Assembly (NCBI RefSeq): GCF_004352825.1
Contig: NZ_SJRW01000001.1
Span: forward strand, 1,426,001-1,490,000
DNA length: 64,000 nt
Source of the DNA: Luteimonas arsenica
GTDB lineage: Bacteria; Pseudomonadota; Gammaproteobacteria; Xanthomonadales; Xanthomonadaceae
Direction: 5' to 3'
Below the pieces are notes generated by a model. That model saw only the letters and a program-made list of their open reading frames with translations, was not told the DNA's origin and searched no databases. The position numbers were made by a program, and so were the translations under genes. Positions 46,303-61,101 of this stretch are shown piece after piece. Numbering within the stretch: the first letter of the stretch is position 1; every line of letters starts with the position of its first letter.

Positions 46303-46337
46303 GCCGGTGCCTCAGGCCAGGAGAGGTTCGGAAGTGC

Positions 46338-46640
46338 TCATGCACAGATTTCGGGATTGCCGTTGCAGCAGTCTGCTGTGAGGAAGGCCAGCAGCTCGCG
46401 CATGTCGTCGTAGCTGGCGGCGTAGCGGACGTGCCTGCCATCGCGCCAGCAGCGCAGCAGGCCCGCGCGCTCGAGCGTCGCCAGGTGGAAGCTCATGCGC
46501 GTCGCCGGAATCGACAGTGCCTCGGCGATCGCGCCCGAAGGCACGCCCTCGAAGCCGGCGCGAACCAGCAGGCGGAAGGCGGCCAGGCGGTCGGCATGCG
46601 CGAGGGCGGACAGCGCGGAGACGGCGGATTCATCGTCCAT
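46338..46640 (-). CDS. arsR: ArsR-family arsenic-responsive repressor
   Basis: A 100-residue winged-helix repressor: SALAHADRLAAFRLLVRAG, IAEALSIPATRMSFHLATLERAGL and the wing RDGRHVRYAAS. It lacks the ELCVCDL metal site in the recognition region but has Cys91, Cys92 and Cys99 at the extreme C-terminus (DCCNGNPEIC), the second known type of As(III) site in ArsR proteins. The ATG at 46640 has no good ribosome-binding site. First gene of the ars operon. Confidence 0.9.
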   Translation of the reverse strand: MDDESAVSALSALAHADRLAAFRLLVRAGFEGVPSGAIAEALSIPATRMSFHLATLERAGLLRCWRDGRHVRYAASYDDMRELLAFLTADCCNGNPEICA

Positions 46641-46645
46641 GAATA

Positions 46646-46678
46646 CAACTCTACAAGGATTGTTGCAGAGTGCAATCC
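46646..46678 (-). promoter_or_regulatory. ars promoter/operator
   Basis: On the minus strand TTGCAC (46678-46673) and TAGAGT about 16 bases later suit a -35/-10 pair close to the arsR start. CAAC (46646-46649) and GTTG (46662-46665) form a spaced inverted repeat across the -10, the likely ArsR operator. Confidence 0.5.
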
Positions 46679-46766
46679 CCACGCGAGCATTTCGGCCGGT
46701 GCCATCGATCGAGCGCCGGCCGGTCAGTCGCGCCCGTGCCGGGGTACTGGCGAGGGCGCAGCGCCG

Positions 46767-49049
<2,283 letters not shown>

Positions 49050-49228
49050 GGGGCGTGTGCCTCCTGGATTCACTGCAAAACCAGATGGGGGCGCCCGCGG
49101 GGCTTTTCCATCCGGCGACGGATCCCTTGTAGGCCTTCGCCCGCGTCGTTGGCAAGCGCCGTCAGTGCGCCGCAGTATCCCGGCGACGCGCGTCATCGTG
49201 GCGTGCAGGCGCACCCGTGGAGTGCGGC

Positions 49229-49549
49229 TCAGGCCTTCTCGACCGTCGCCAGCAGCGGATGCTGGTTCAGGCGCGAGTACTCGTTGACCTGGGCCACCTT
49301 GGATTCGGCCACGTCGCGCGAGAACAGGCCGCACACGCCGCGGCCGCGGGTGTGGACGTGGAGCATGACCTGGGTGGCGCGCTCGATGTCCATGCCGAAG
49401 AAGCGGACCAGCACCTCGACCACGAAATCCATGGGCGTGTAGTCGTCGTTCAGGAGGAGGACGGAATACATTGGCGGCCGCGCCAGCTCGGGGCGGCCGA
49501 CCTCGACGGCGACGCCGTGGTCGCGCTCGTGTCCTGCGTTGCTGCTCAT
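49229..49549 (-). CDS. clpS: ATP-dependent Clp protease adaptor ClpS
   Basis: A 106-residue N-recognin adaptor. [20 protein letters not shown] (about 28-47) forms the N-degron pocket, and [19 protein letters not shown] completes the fold. It delivers substrates with N-terminal Leu, Phe, Trp or Tyr to ClpAP; the Aat transferase encoded at 42696-43463 creates some of them. Divergent from the NUDIX gene. Confidence 0.95.
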   Translation of the reverse strand: MSSNAGHERDHGVAVEVGRPELARPPMYSVLLLNDDYTPMDFVVEVLVRFFGMDIERATQVMLHVHTRGRGVCGLFSRDVAESKVAQVNEYSRLNQHPLLATVEKA

Positions 49550-49663
49550 GGCCGTGATTATACCGGCGCGCCCGGTGGACGGCCCCATTCCACCGCGCGA
49601 GAATGGCCCATTCCCGACTGGTTTCCGCATGCGTCCTGCCCCCTCCACGCCGCCCAAGCGCCG

Positions 49664-50152
49664 ATGCCGACCATGACCTACCGGCAGGGGCGGTTCTGGC
49701 AACCCGACGTGACCGTCGCCGCCGTGGTGGTCGACGGCGGCCGGGTGCTTTGCGTCGAGGAGCGCTCGGGTGGCCGGATCGTGCTCAACCAGCCCGCCGG
49801 CCACCTTGAGCCGGACGAGGACCTGGTCGAGGCCGCGGTGCGCGAGACCCTGGAGGAATCGGGCTGGACCGTCGAGCCCACGGCCTTCATCGGCGCCTAC
49901 CAGTGGACGTCGCCCACCTTGGCGGACGGTACGCCCGGTCGGCACTACCTGCGCTTCGCCTTCGCCGCGCGGCCGCTGTCGCACGACCCGGCGCGCGAGC
50001 TGGACGAAGGCATCGTGCGCGCTCTGTGGCTGACGCCTGGCGAGCTCCAGGCCCAGGCAGAACGCCACCGCAGCCCCCTGGTCTGGCAGGTCGTCGCCGA
50101 CCATCTGGCCGGAAGCCGACAGCCGCTGTCGCTGCTGCGTTCGGTGCGCTGA
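49664..50152 (+). CDS. NUDIX hydrolase
   Basis: A 162-residue pyrophosphohydrolase. The NUDIX box spans about residues 46-68, with [14 protein letters not shown] then RETLEESGW, keeping the metal-binding glutamates. The protein resembles the NudJ group, whose E. coli gene is also next to mnmA, so a thiamin or nucleotide pyrophosphate may be its substrate. The start could be 49664 or 49673; neither has a strong ribosome-binding site. The stop shares one base with the mnmA ATG. Confidence 0.88.
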   Translation: MPTMTYRQGRFWQPDVTVAAVVVDGGRVLCVEERSGGRIVLNQPAGHLEPDEDLVEAAVRETLEESGWTVEPTAFIGAYQWTSPTLADGTPGRHYLRFAFAARPLSHDPARELDEGIVRALWLTPGELQAQAERHRSPLVWQVVADHLAGSRQPLSLLRSVR

Positions 50153-51261
50153 TGGCGGCGCCGGGGATCATCGTCGGCATGTCCGGCGGCGTGGACTCAT
50201 CGGTCGCCGCTCTGCTGCTGCGCGACGCCGGCGAGTCCATCGCCGGCCTGTTCATGGACAACTGGGCCGACGACGGCAGCGGCCACTGCCGCGCCGACGA
50301 GGACCGCCGCGACGCGGTCGCGGTCTGCGGCCGGCTTGGCATCCCGATCCACTTCCGCGACTTCTCGGGCGAGTACTGGGCGGGCGTGTTCGAGCATTTC
50401 CTGGCCGAGTACGCCGCCGGGCGCACGCCGAACCCGGACGTGCTGTGCAACCGCGAGATCAAGTTCAAGCACTTCCTCGACGCCGCCCGAGAGCTGGGCG
50501 CGGCGCGCATCGCCACCGGGCACTACGCCCGCATCGACTTCGCGGGTGGTCGCTGGCGCCTGCTGCGCGCGGCCGACCGCGGCAAGGACCAGAGCTACTT
50601 CCTGCACCAGCTGGGCCAGGCGCAGCTGGCGGCGACCCTGTTCCCGCTGGGTGCGCTGGCGAAGGACGAGGTGCGGGCGATGGCCTCGGCCGCCGGGCTG
50701 CCGACCGCCGCGAAGAAGGATTCCACCGGGATCTGCTTCGTCGGCGAACGCGACTTCCGCGAATTCCTCGGCCAGTACCTGCCCGCGCGCCCGGGCGACA
50801 TCCGCACGCCCGACGGCCAGTCAGTGGGCGAACACTCCGGCGTGTTCTACTACACCCTGGGCCAGCGTGAAGGCCTCAACATCGGTGGGCGCCGCGGCTT
50901 CGACGACAAGCCCTGGTACGTCGTCGGCAAGGACGTCGCGGGCAATGTGCTCACGGTTGACCAGGGCCATGACAGCCCCTACCTGATGTCACGGAGCCTG
51001 CGCAGCGAAACCGCACACTGGATCGCCGGCGCCCCGCCATCCACCCGTTTCAGCTGCACGGCGCAGACCCGCTACCGGCAGCCAGAGGAGCCATGCGAAG
51101 TGATCGTTGACGATACCGGGACCCTGCGGGTCGCCTTCCAGCGCCCCCAGCGCGCCGTGACCCCCGGCCAGTCCGTGGTGCTGTACGACGGCGAGGCCTG
51201 CCTGGGCGGCGCCGTGATCGCCTCCACCGATGCGCCCGTCGCCGCGGGAGCGTCGGCATGA
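50152..51261 (+). CDS. mnmA: tRNA-specific 2-thiouridylase MnmA
   Basis: A 369-residue enzyme that puts sulfur on U34 of Lys, Glu and Gln tRNAs. PP-loop SGGVDSSV is at residues 11-18. The catalytic cysteines are Cys99 ([12 protein letters not shown]) and Cys195 ([12 protein letters not shown]). The RNA-binding barrel follows. It is coupled to the upstream NUDIX gene and overlaps hflD by 4 bases, the standard order. Confidence 0.96.
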   Translation: MAAPGIIVGMSGGVDSSVAALLLRDAGESIAGLFMDNWADDGSGHCRADEDRRDAVAVCGRLGIPIHFRDFSGEYWAGVFEHFLAEYAAGRTPNPDVLCNREIKFKHFLDAARELGAARIATGHYARIDFAGGRWRLLRAADRGKDQSYFLHQLGQAQLAATLFPLGALAKDEVRAMASAAGLPTAAKKDSTGICFVGERDFREFLGQYLPARPGDIRTPDGQSVGEHSGVFYYTLGQREGLNIGGRRGFDDKPWYVVGKDVAGNVLTVDQGHDSPYLMSRSLRSETAHWIAGAPPSTRFSCTAQTRYRQPEEPCEVIVDDTGTLRVAFQRPQRAVTPGQSVVLYDGEACLGGAVIASTDAPVAAGASA

Positions 51262-51866
51262 GCGACATGCATGACCGCGTGCTGGCCCTGGCCGGCCTGG
51301 CCCAGGCCCTGCGCCAGGTGCGCCGCGTGGCCGAGACCGGCCAGGCCGAGGGCACCGTGCTTGAGACCGCGCTGGGCAGCGTGTTCCGCATCGACGCCGG
51401 CTCCGCCGCCGAGGTCTACGGCGGCGTGCCCAACGTGCGCCCCGGGCTGATGCTGCTGCGCGACTACCTGGCCAACAAGGGCCAGGACCCGCTGCTGCCG
51501 AAGCTGGCGCTGGCGGTGACCCAGCTCGAACGCCGCTTCGTGCAGGACGACGACGTGGCCAGCCGCGTGCACGAAGGCATCCTGGCCGCCCGACACGACG
51601 CCGAGCGCCGGGGCACCGCGCATCCGGACGTGCTGTCGAAGCTCGGCAGCCTGTACGCCGACACCGTCAGCCACCTGCGCCCGCGCGTGCTGGTGCAGGG
51701 CAACCCTCACTACTTGGGCCAGGCCGCGATCGTGGCCGAGATCCGGGCGATGCTGCTGGCGGCGCTGCGCTCGGCGGTGCTGTGGCGGCAGTCCGGCGGC
51801 AGCCCCTGGGACTTCCTGTTCCAGCGCGGGGCTATGGCGCGGGCGGTGGAGGATCTGCTGGGGTGA
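51258..51866 (+). CDS. hflD: High frequency lysogenization protein HflD
   Basis: A 202-residue all-helical, membrane-associated protein: [20 protein letters not shown] at the start, [18 protein letters not shown] and [21 protein letters not shown] near the C-terminus. In E. coli HflD binds the lambda CII protein; its housekeeping role is unclear. It is translationally coupled to mnmA. Confidence 0.92.
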   Translation: MSDMHDRVLALAGLAQALRQVRRVAETGQAEGTVLETALGSVFRIDAGSAAEVYGGVPNVRPGLMLLRDYLANKGQDPLLPKLALAVTQLERRFVQDDDVASRVHEGILAARHDAERRGTAHPDVLSKLGSLYADTVSHLRPRVLVQGNPHYLGQAAIVAEIRAMLLAALRSAVLWRQSGGSPWDFLFQRGAMARAVEDLLG

Positions 51867-51890
51867 GGCGCGGCGGAAGTTTTTTTGCCA

Positions 51891-51926
51891 CGGATTTACG
51901 CGGATTTGAGCGGATTTACGCGGATA
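51891..51926. repeat. 10-base tandem repeat CGGATTTACG, about 3.5 copies
   Basis: CGGATTTACG (51891), CGGATTTGAG (51901), CGGATTTACG (51911) and a partial CGGAT (51921) follow a run of eight T residues. The array lies in the gap after hflD and codes for nothing credible. I recall similar arrays scattered between genes in Xanthomonadaceae. Confidence 0.7.
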
Positions 51927-51968
51927 AGGCAGAAGCGCTCTGAGGTGGTTTCTGGCCTGTTCTTGGGA

Positions 51969-52316
51969 TCAGGCGCTGGATGGGGCGGGAGATGCCTGGT
52001 TCGCGAGGAAGCCGCGGCGGCGGTACCAGATTTCAAGCGGCAGGGTCACGAGCGGCGGGATCGCGGCGAGGACGGCGAGCAGCAGGGTCCACATGGGCCA
52101 GCGCAGGCGGGCGCCGGCGTAGAAGGCGACCGCGACGTACAGCAGGAAGGCGGCGCCGTGCAGGCGTCCGAAGAACCATACGCCCAGGTCGGTCGTGCCG
52201 CTGCCGTACTTTAGGTACATGCCCAGCAGCAGGCCCGCCCAAGTGAAGGCTTCGAGCAGGGCGACGATCGAGAAGAGCCTGCCGGCGGGTGACAGGGGCT
52301 GCGACGCTGCTTGCAT
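51969..52316 (-). CDS. DUF3817 small membrane protein
   Basis: A 115-residue protein with three probable spans: LFSIVALLEAFTWAGLLLGMYLKY, FFGRLHGAAFLLYVAVAFYAG and WTLLLAVLAAIPPLVTLPLEIW. GRLHG in span two is characteristic of DUF3817. Its function is unknown. It is divergent from the AEC transporter gene. Confidence 0.8.
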   Translation of the reverse strand: MQAASQPLSPAGRLFSIVALLEAFTWAGLLLGMYLKYGSGTTDLGVWFFGRLHGAAFLLYVAVAFYAGARLRWPMWTLLLAVLAAIPPLVTLPLEIWYRRRGFLANQASPAPSSA

Positions 52317-52416
52317 GCTTCGGGGCCATCGGATCGGGGCGTGAAGGATAGCCGACGCGACGGGCGGGCCCGGCGCGCGCTGTAAACTTCGGCTCCCGCT
52401 CCGTCACCGGTGGCCC

Positions 52417-53334
52417 ATGGCCTTCGATGCTTTCGCGCTGATGCTGGCGATGCTGGCGCTCGGCATGCTGTTCGCGCGGCTGCGCGTGCTGCCGGACAAC
52501 GCCGGCGAAACGTTGAACCTGCTGGTGCTCTATGTCTGCCTGCCGGCGGCGATCCTGCTCAACGTGCCGAAGCTGCGCTTCGACGTCTCCCTGCTCGCGC
52601 TGGCGGCGCTGCCGTGGCTGATCGCGGCCGCGTCGTGGGCGCTGGTGACACTTGCGTCGCGCTGGCTGAAGTTCCGCCGCGACGAGACCGTGGTGCTGGT
52701 GCTGCTGACGATGCTCGGCAATACCAGCTACGTCGGCTTCCCGATGATCGAGGCCCTGCTTGGCGGCCAGGCCCTGCCCTACGCCGTGGTTTACGACCAG
52801 TTCGGCACCTTCCTGCTGCTGTCGACCGTCGGCCTGCTCGTGCTGGCGCGCGGCAGCGGCGACAGCGCGCCTTCGGCGAAGGCCATCGTGCGACGCATCC
52901 TGCTGTTCCCGCCGACCTGGGCGCTGGCCTTCGGTCTGACCCTGATGCCTGAGCAACCGCCGCAGTGGATCGCCCTGGCGCTGGAGCGCCTGGCCGGAGT
53001 GCTGGTGATGCTGGTGATGCTCGCCGTGGGCCTCGGCATCCAGCTGCGCCTGCCGCGCGACGAAATCGCGCCGCTGGCGACCGGGCTGGTGCTGAAGCTG
53101 GTGTTGCTGCCGGCGGTTTCGCTGCCGCTGGCGTGGCTGCTCGGCATGCGCGGCGAAGTGCTGCAGGTCGGCGTGCTGGAAACCGCGATGCCGCCGATGA
53201 TCACCGCGGCCGCGCTGGCGATCGCGCACGGGCTGGCGCCGAGGCTGGCGGCGACGGTGGTGGGGTATGGGATCGTGCTGTCGCTGGTGACGTTGCCGTT
53301 GTGGCGTGTGGTGTTGCAGCACGTTTCCTTGTAG
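52417..53334 (+). CDS. AEC-family transporter (auxin efflux carrier type)
   Basis: A 305-residue membrane protein with ten probable spans in two halves. The core motifs are LLVLYVCLPAAILLNVPKLRF in the first half and LQVGVLETAMPPMITAAALA in the second, each with the helix-breaking proline. Such bacterial carriers often export malate or other small acids. It stands alone. Confidence 0.86.
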   Translation: MAFDAFALMLAMLALGMLFARLRVLPDNAGETLNLLVLYVCLPAAILLNVPKLRFDVSLLALAALPWLIAAASWALVTLASRWLKFRRDETVVLVLLTMLGNTSYVGFPMIEALLGGQALPYAVVYDQFGTFLLLSTVGLLVLARGSGDSAPSAKAIVRRILLFPPTWALAFGLTLMPEQPPQWIALALERLAGVLVMLVMLAVGLGIQLRLPRDEIAPLATGLVLKLVLLPAVSLPLAWLLGMRGEVLQVGVLETAMPPMITAAALAIAHGLAPRLAATVVGYGIVLSLVTLPLWRVVLQHVSL

Positions 53335-53388
53335 AAGCTCGCGCCTGCGCTGGCATGATAGGGCCTGGGGAAATCATCAGGAGACGTC

Positions 53389-53874
53389 ATGACCCGCATC
53401 GTTGCCGCGCTGCTGCTGGCTGCACTGACCGCGCTCCCGGCGCTGGCCAAGGACAAGGAGCCCTATGTGTGGGAAAAGATCCAGACCGTGGATCTGACCC
53501 AACGGGAGATCATTACCTATTCCAACGCCTACATCGCCGAGAAGTTCGGCTCGGGCAAGGAAGTGGTCGAGCTCAACGATCCTGATCTCGGCAAGCTGGT
53601 GGGCACCGTGATCCTCATGAATGAGGATGCCAAGTTGCTGCATGCCTTCCACGGCATCCGTGGCCGGCTGATCATTGACGCGAAGGATGGGCGCATTCGG
53701 ATCCAGATGCACAACATCGTGGCCACCGACTCCAAGGGGGTGAAGGCTGCGTGGGGCGAGATCGAAAGCGCCAACCGCTATCGGATCGAACCGATGGCCG
53801 TGAAGGTCCTGGACAAGTTCGCCACCGACCTGCAGACCTACTTGGCCAATGCCAGGGCAAACAGCGACTGGTAG
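53389..53874 (+). CDS. Exported DUF4468-like protein
   Basis: A 161-residue protein with a clear signal peptide (IVAALLLAALTALPALA, cleavage near residue 20). A compact alpha/beta domain follows: LTQREIITYSNAYIAEKFG, LVGTVILMNEDAKLLHAF, RLIIDAKDGRIRIQMHNI, then a C-terminal helix. The pattern resembles DUF4468, which has a TBP-like fold. A GGAGA site precedes the ATG. Function unknown. The VRR-NUC gene follows on the same strand. Confidence 0.65.
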   Translation: MTRIVAALLLAALTALPALAKDKEPYVWEKIQTVDLTQREIITYSNAYIAEKFGSGKEVVELNDPDLGKLVGTVILMNEDAKLLHAFHGIRGRLIIDAKDGRIRIQMHNIVATDSKGVKAAWGEIESANRYRIEPMAVKVLDKFATDLQTYLANARANSDW

Positions 53875-53898
53875 GGTCAGTTTGACCATCGCACGCCG

Positions 53899-54648
53899 AT
53901 GACCACGACACCACGCCAGCGCAACGCCGAGAAGGCCGGCTTCAAATACTCCACGCTGCCGCTCAGACGCGGCAAGAGGCCCAAGCAGTGGCTGTGCCCG
54001 ACCAAGGGCACGATCATGACCGTGGAGCGCGCCGTGCTGTCGCAGTACGAGGCCGATGGCTGGCGCGGCTACCACCGGGAAGGCGGCTTGATCCTCAACC
54101 TGATCAAGTGCATGTCCTTTCCGGAAATCTCCCCGCGGCACCGGATGACCTACATCGAAGCGCTGTATGCCCAGAACGTGGCCTTCAAGGAGGATTACTT
54201 CACGAAGGCTACGCTCCTGGCCAACCTGAAACGGGCCACCCCTGATCAGGTGAAGCGCAATTTCGAAATGATGATGAGCGCTCCCCCGCCGCTCCGGAAA
54301 AGCGTGAGCTCGCTATTCAAGCGCCCCAAGGCCAGCGTGCCGGTCAAAGCACCTTCGATCCTGGACTGGTTCCCAGGCTTGGAGACCTGGATGCTGGTGG
54401 AGCTTATGGAGGTGGCCGGCGTCGACCTACTGCACCGGATCGCCACCATCTTCTCCACGGATCCTTACGAGTTTCGACGCGGTTGGCCAGACCTGACGAT
54501 CTGGAAGGATGGCCAGCTGCGGTTCGTGGAAGTCAAAGCACCAGGCGACAGCCTCGGCAAAAGCCAGAGGACCATCGCCCAGCACTTCGCCATTCCCTTG
54601 GCGCTGGAGTTCTCAATCGTAGATGTGCGGGTGTGCCCCAAGTTCTGA
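53899..54648 (+). CDS. VRR-NUC domain nuclease-like protein
   Basis: A 249-residue protein whose C-terminal part is a VRR-NUC domain: GWPDLTIWKDGQLRFVEVKA followed by PGDSLGKSQ. The PD...E-x-K residues and the final Gln are the active-site pattern of FAN1 and related nucleases. The N-terminal 160 residues are not recognised in detail but include WRGYHREGGLILNLIKCMSF and DWFPGLETWMLVELMEV, reminiscent of stand-alone FAN1-like proteins. A role in DNA repair or defence is possible. The gene starts 24 bases after the DUF4468-like gene. Confidence 0.8.
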   Translation: MTTTPRQRNAEKAGFKYSTLPLRRGKRPKQWLCPTKGTIMTVERAVLSQYEADGWRGYHREGGLILNLIKCMSFPEISPRHRMTYIEALYAQNVAFKEDYFTKATLLANLKRATPDQVKRNFEMMMSAPPPLRKSVSSLFKRPKASVPVKAPSILDWFPGLETWMLVELMEVAGVDLLHRIATIFSTDPYEFRRGWPDLTIWKDGQLRFVEVKAPGDSLGKSQRTIAQHFAIPLALEFSIVDVRVCPKF

Positions 54649-54732
54649 TCGATCACTCGATCGACGCACACCCGAACGGGTCTACTTCAATGCGAAATAA
54701 TAGACGTGGTCGTGAGACGTATCCTGGATACG

Positions 54733-54757
54733 AAAACGCCCGGCATTGCCGGGCGTT
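54733..54757 (-). terminator. Intrinsic terminator after acnB
   Basis: AACGCCCGGC (54735-54744) and GCCGGGCGTT (54748-54757) form a 10-base-pair stem with a 3-base loop. On the minus strand the stem runs into TTTTCG, 27 bases past the acnB stop. Confidence 0.88.
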
Positions 54758-54783
54758 CCCATACTGACGGCACGCGTGTCCGG

Positions 54784-57378
54784 TCAGGCCGCCGACGCCC
54801 CTTCCGCCACCTCCCGGTACTCCTCGATCTGATCGAAGTTCATGTAGCGGTAGATCTCCGCACCCTTGCCGCTGATCACGCCGACGCCCTCCATGTACTC
54901 CTCGCGCGTCGGGATGCGGCCCAGGCGCGAGCAGATCGCGGCAAGCTCCGCCGAGCCCAGGTAGACGTTGGTGTTGCGCCCCAGGCGGTTGGGGAAGTTG
55001 CGGGTCGAGGTCGACATCGCGGTGGCGCCTTCGCGGATCTGCGCCTGGTTGCCCATGCACAGCGAGCAGCCCGGCATCTCCATGCGCGCGCCGGCGGCGC
55101 CGAAGGTGCCGTAGTGGCCTTCCTTGGTCAGCTCGCTGGCGTCCATCTTGGTCGGCGGGGCGACCCAGAGGCGCGTCGGGATGTCGCGCTTGCCTTCCAG
55201 CAGCTTCGCAGCCGCACGGAAGTGGCCGATGTTGGTCATGCACGAGCCGATGAACACCTCGTCGATGGTGTTGCCGGCGACGTCGGACAGGGTCTTCGCG
55301 TCGTCCGGATCGTTCGGGCAGCACACGATCGGCTCCACGATCTCGGCCAGGTCGATTTCGATCACCGCGGCGTACTCGGCGTCGGCGTCGGGCTCGAGCA
55401 GCTGCGGGTCGGCCAGCCACTGCTGCATCTTGTCGATGCGGCGCTGCAGGGTGCGGGCGTCGGCGTAGCCTTCGGCGATCATCCACTTCAGCAGCACGAT
55501 GTTGCTGTTGAGGTATTCGATGATCGGCGCCTTGTCCAGGCGCACGGTGCAGCCGGCGGCGGAGCGCTCGGCCGAGGCGTCGGCCAGTTCGAAAGCCTGC
55601 TCGATCTTCAGCTCCGGCAGGCCCTCGATCTCGAGGATGCGGCCGGAGAAGATGTTCTTCTTGCCCTGCTTTGCGACCGTCAGCAGGCCCGCCTTGATCG
55701 CGTACAGCGGGATCGCGTGCACCAGGTCACGCAGGGTCACGCCCGGCTGCAGCTGGCCCTTGAAGCGCACCAGCACCGACTCGGGCATGTCCAGCGGCAT
55801 GACGCCGGTGGCGGCGGCGAAGGCCACCAGGCCGGAGCCCGCCGGGAAGGAGATGCCGATCGGGAAGCGGGTGTGGCTGTCGCCGCCGGTGCCGACGGTG
55901 TCGGGAAGCAGCATGCGGTTGAGCCAGCTGTGGATGATGCCGTCGCCCGGGCGCAGCGAGACGCCGCCTCGGGTGGAGATGAACTCCGGCAGGGTGTGGT
56001 GGGTCTTCACGTCCACCGGCTTCGGATAGGCCGCGGTGTGGCAGAACGACTGCATCACCAGGTCGGACGAGAAGCCCAGGCAGGCCAGGTCCTTCAGCTC
56101 GTCGCGGGTCATCGGGCCGGTGGTGTCCTGCGAGCCCACGGTGGTCATCTTCGGTTCGCAGTAGGTGCCCGGGCGCACGCCCTGCCCCTCCGGCAGGCCG
56201 CAGGCGCGGCCGACCATCTTCTGCGCCAGCGTGAAGCCCTTGCCGGTGTCGGCCGGCGCGGCCGGCTGGCGGAACAGGTCGGTGGCCGGCAGGCCCAGCG
56301 ATTCGCGCGCCTTGGCGGTCAGGCCGCGGCCGATGATCAGCGGGATGCGGCCGCCGGCGCGCACCTCGTCGAACAGCACTTCGCTCTTGACCTCGAACTC
56401 GGCGATCACTTCGCCGCCCTTCAGCGCCTTGCCGTCGTAGGGACGCAGCTCGACCACGTCGCCGTGATCCATCTTCGACACGTCCAGCTCGATCGGCAGC
56501 GCGCCGGCGTCTTCCATGGTGTTGTAGAAGATCGGCGCGATCTTGCCGCCCAGGCAGACGCCGCCGGCGCGCTTGTTCGGGATGTAGGGAATGTCGTCGC
56601 CCGTCCACCACAGCACCGAGTTGGTGGCCGACTTGCGGCTGGAGCCGGTGCCGACCACGTCGCCGACGTAGGCGACCAGGTGCCCCTTGTCCTTCAGCGA
56701 CAGGATCTCCTGGATCGGGCCGCGCTTGCCGTCGTCCTCCGGCACGAAGGGCGCGTCGGGGCGCTTGTTCTTCAGCATCGCCAGCGCGTGCATCGGGATG
56801 TCGGGGCGTGTGGTGGCGTCGGGCGCCGGCGACAGGTCGTCGGTGTTGGTCTCGCCCGGCACCTTGAACACGGTGATGGTCAGCGACTCCGGCACTTCCG
56901 GCTTGGAGGTGAACCATTCGGCATCGGCCCAGCTCTGCAGCACGGCCTTGGCGTTGGCGTTACCGGCCTTGGCCTTCTCTTCCACGTCGTGGAAGGCGTC
57001 GAACACCAGCAGGGTGTTCTTCAGCGCGTCGGCGGCGACCGGGCCCAGCGCCGCGTCGTCCAGCAGCTCGACCAGCGGCGCGACGTTGTAGCCGCCCAGC
57101 ATGGTGCCCAGAAGCTCGGTGGCGCGCTCGCGGCTGATCAGTGCATTGCTCTCGCTGCCGAAGGCCAGCGCGGCCAGGTAGCTGGCCTTGACCTTGGCGG
57201 CGTCGTCCACGCCGGCCGGAACGCGATGGGTGAGCAGGTCGAGCAGGAACTCGCCCTCGCCCGCCGGCGGGTTCTTCAGAAGTTCGATGACCTCGGCGGT
57301 CTGCTGCGCGGTCAGCGGCAGCGCGGGGATGCCGAGCGCTGCGCGTTCGGCCACGTGGTGGCGATAGGCTTCCAACAT
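54784..57378 (-). CDS. acnB: Bifunctional aconitate hydratase 2/2-methylisocitrate dehydratase
   Basis: An 864-residue TCA-cycle enzyme interconverting citrate and isocitrate. The N-terminal HEAT-like domain begins [20 protein letters not shown], unique to AcnB. Cluster-binding cysteines lie in [22 protein letters not shown] and [11 protein letters not shown] toward the C-terminus. Length is normal. In Xanthomonas an aconitase gene (rpfA) belongs to the rpf locus, consistent with rpfB and rpfF a few kilobases away. Confidence 0.96.
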   Translation of the reverse strand: MLEAYRHHVAERAALGIPALPLTAQQTAEVIELLKNPPAGEGEFLLDLLTHRVPAGVDDAAKVKASYLAALAFGSESNALISRERATELLGTMLGGYNVAPLVELLDDAALGPVAADALKNTLLVFDAFHDVEEKAKAGNANAKAVLQSWADAEWFTSKPEVPESLTITVFKVPGETNTDDLSPAPDATTRPDIPMHALAMLKNKRPDAPFVPEDDGKRGPIQEILSLKDKGHLVAYVGDVVGTGSSRKSATNSVLWWTGDDIPYIPNKRAGGVCLGGKIAPIFYNTMEDAGALPIELDVSKMDHGDVVELRPYDGKALKGGEVIAEFEVKSEVLFDEVRAGGRIPLIIGRGLTAKARESLGLPATDLFRQPAAPADTGKGFTLAQKMVGRACGLPEGQGVRPGTYCEPKMTTVGSQDTTGPMTRDELKDLACLGFSSDLVMQSFCHTAAYPKPVDVKTHHTLPEFISTRGGVSLRPGDGIIHSWLNRMLLPDTVGTGGDSHTRFPIGISFPAGSGLVAFAAATGVMPLDMPESVLVRFKGQLQPGVTLRDLVHAIPLYAIKAGLLTVAKQGKKNIFSGRILEIEGLPELKIEQAFELADASAERSAAGCTVRLDKAPIIEYLNSNIVLLKWMIAEGYADARTLQRRIDKMQQWLADPQLLEPDADAEYAAVIEIDLAEIVEPIVCCPNDPDDAKTLSDVAGNTIDEVFIGSCMTNIGHFRAAAKLLEGKRDIPTRLWVAPPTKMDASELTKEGHYGTFGAAGARMEMPGCSLCMGNQAQIREGATAMSTSTRNFPNRLGRNTNVYLGSAELAAICSRLGRIPTREEYMEGVGVISGKGAEIYRYMNFDQIEEYREVAEGASAA

Positions 57379-57447
57379 GGTGGGGGACTCCGGGAAAAAA
57401 CAGGTGGTGGATGTCGCTTCGTTCCCGCCACGGCGGGGACGCTGTTC

Positions 57448-57867
57448 TCAGGTGGCCTTTGGCACGATCAGCTTCAGGCCCTTGAAGTAGTCGCGGAAAA
57501 AGCCGTCGTCGCGGGTGATCAAGGCATTGCACTGGAGCATGGCGTGGGCGCCGACGAGGAAATCCGGCACGGTGCGCGGTGCTTCCTTGTGACGCGACGA
57601 TCTGCGCCGCTGGTTGAAGCGGCGCTGCATTTCACCAGCGCGGATGGCCGCCCTGCGATCAACGGGCAGGTAGCTCAGACCCATGTCCTCGACCACGTCC
57701 ATGATGTCCGCGCCGTGGCCCAGGCCCGCGGTGATTTCGCTCACCACCACGTCGCAGACCACGACCGGCCCCAGCATCAGGGCATCGCGGACGCAGCCTT
57801 CGGCCGCACCGGCCCGTGCGTCCTCGCCGAGCAGGTCGATCAGCACGTTGGTATCGACGGCGATCAT
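57448..57867 (-). CDS. PIN-domain ribonuclease toxin (VapC-type)
   Basis: A 139-residue PIN domain with conserved acidic residues: MIAVDTNVLIDLL (Asp5), VVSEITAGL (Glu44), PDFLVGAHAM (Asp near 101) and LITRDDGFF (Asp near 119). VapC toxins cleave tRNA or rRNA. The start overlaps the antitoxin gene by 4 bases, the normal TA arrangement. Confidence 0.88.
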   Translation of the reverse strand: MIAVDTNVLIDLLGEDARAGAAEGCVRDALMLGPVVVCDVVVSEITAGLGHGADIMDVVEDMGLSYLPVDRRAAIRAGEMQRRFNQRRRSSRHKEAPRTVPDFLVGAHAMLQCNALITRDDGFFRDYFKGLKLIVPKAT

Positions 57868-58157
57868 TCATCGCCCGCCTGGCCGGCATCGGCCGGATCG
57901 CGCAGCACCTCGAAGGGTTCGAGCGGATCACCCGGCGCACGTCCGCGCAGCTCGCGCATGATGTCGTCGGTGGTGACGCCGGGCGGCAGCTTGAACCGGC
58001 CACGGGCCCGCGATACGGCGTCATCGACGTTCTTCCGCAGGATGATGCGCCCGCCTTCCAGTTCGACCTTCAGGGTGGTGCCCTTGGTCAGTCCCAGGGC
58101 ATCACGCACCGCCTTGGGCAGGGTGATCTGGCCGCGTTCGGCAACGGTGGCTTCCAT
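57864..58157 (-). CDS. AbrB/MazE-type antitoxin (VapB)
   Basis: A 97-residue protein. The AbrB swapped-hairpin DNA-binding domain is METATVAERGQ-like (EATVAERGQITLPKAVRDAL), then GTTLKVELEGGRIILRK. The C-terminal tail (PPGVTTDDIMRELRG) would block the PIN toxin. AGGAGGT stands before the ATG at 58157. It presumably represses its own promoter in the gap before acnA. Confidence 0.87.
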   Translation of the reverse strand: MEATVAERGQITLPKAVRDALGLTKGTTLKVELEGGRIILRKNVDDAVSRARGRFKLPPGVTTDDIMRELRGRAPGDPLEPFEVLRDPADAGQAGDE

Positions 58158-58319
58158 GGGACCTCCTGCCCGGACGGGCATGGCTGGAACGGTATGCGCC
58201 AATTATACATACCTTGGAATACATACCCAAGCCCACATACCAGAACGCGACGGTAACGCATTCATCCGTACACTGGCGGTCTGCCAGCCCGCCACGCCAT
58301 CCGAACAGGGAGCCCAGCC

Positions 58320-61094
<2,775 letters not shown>

Positions 61095-61101
61095 CCACCC
61101 C

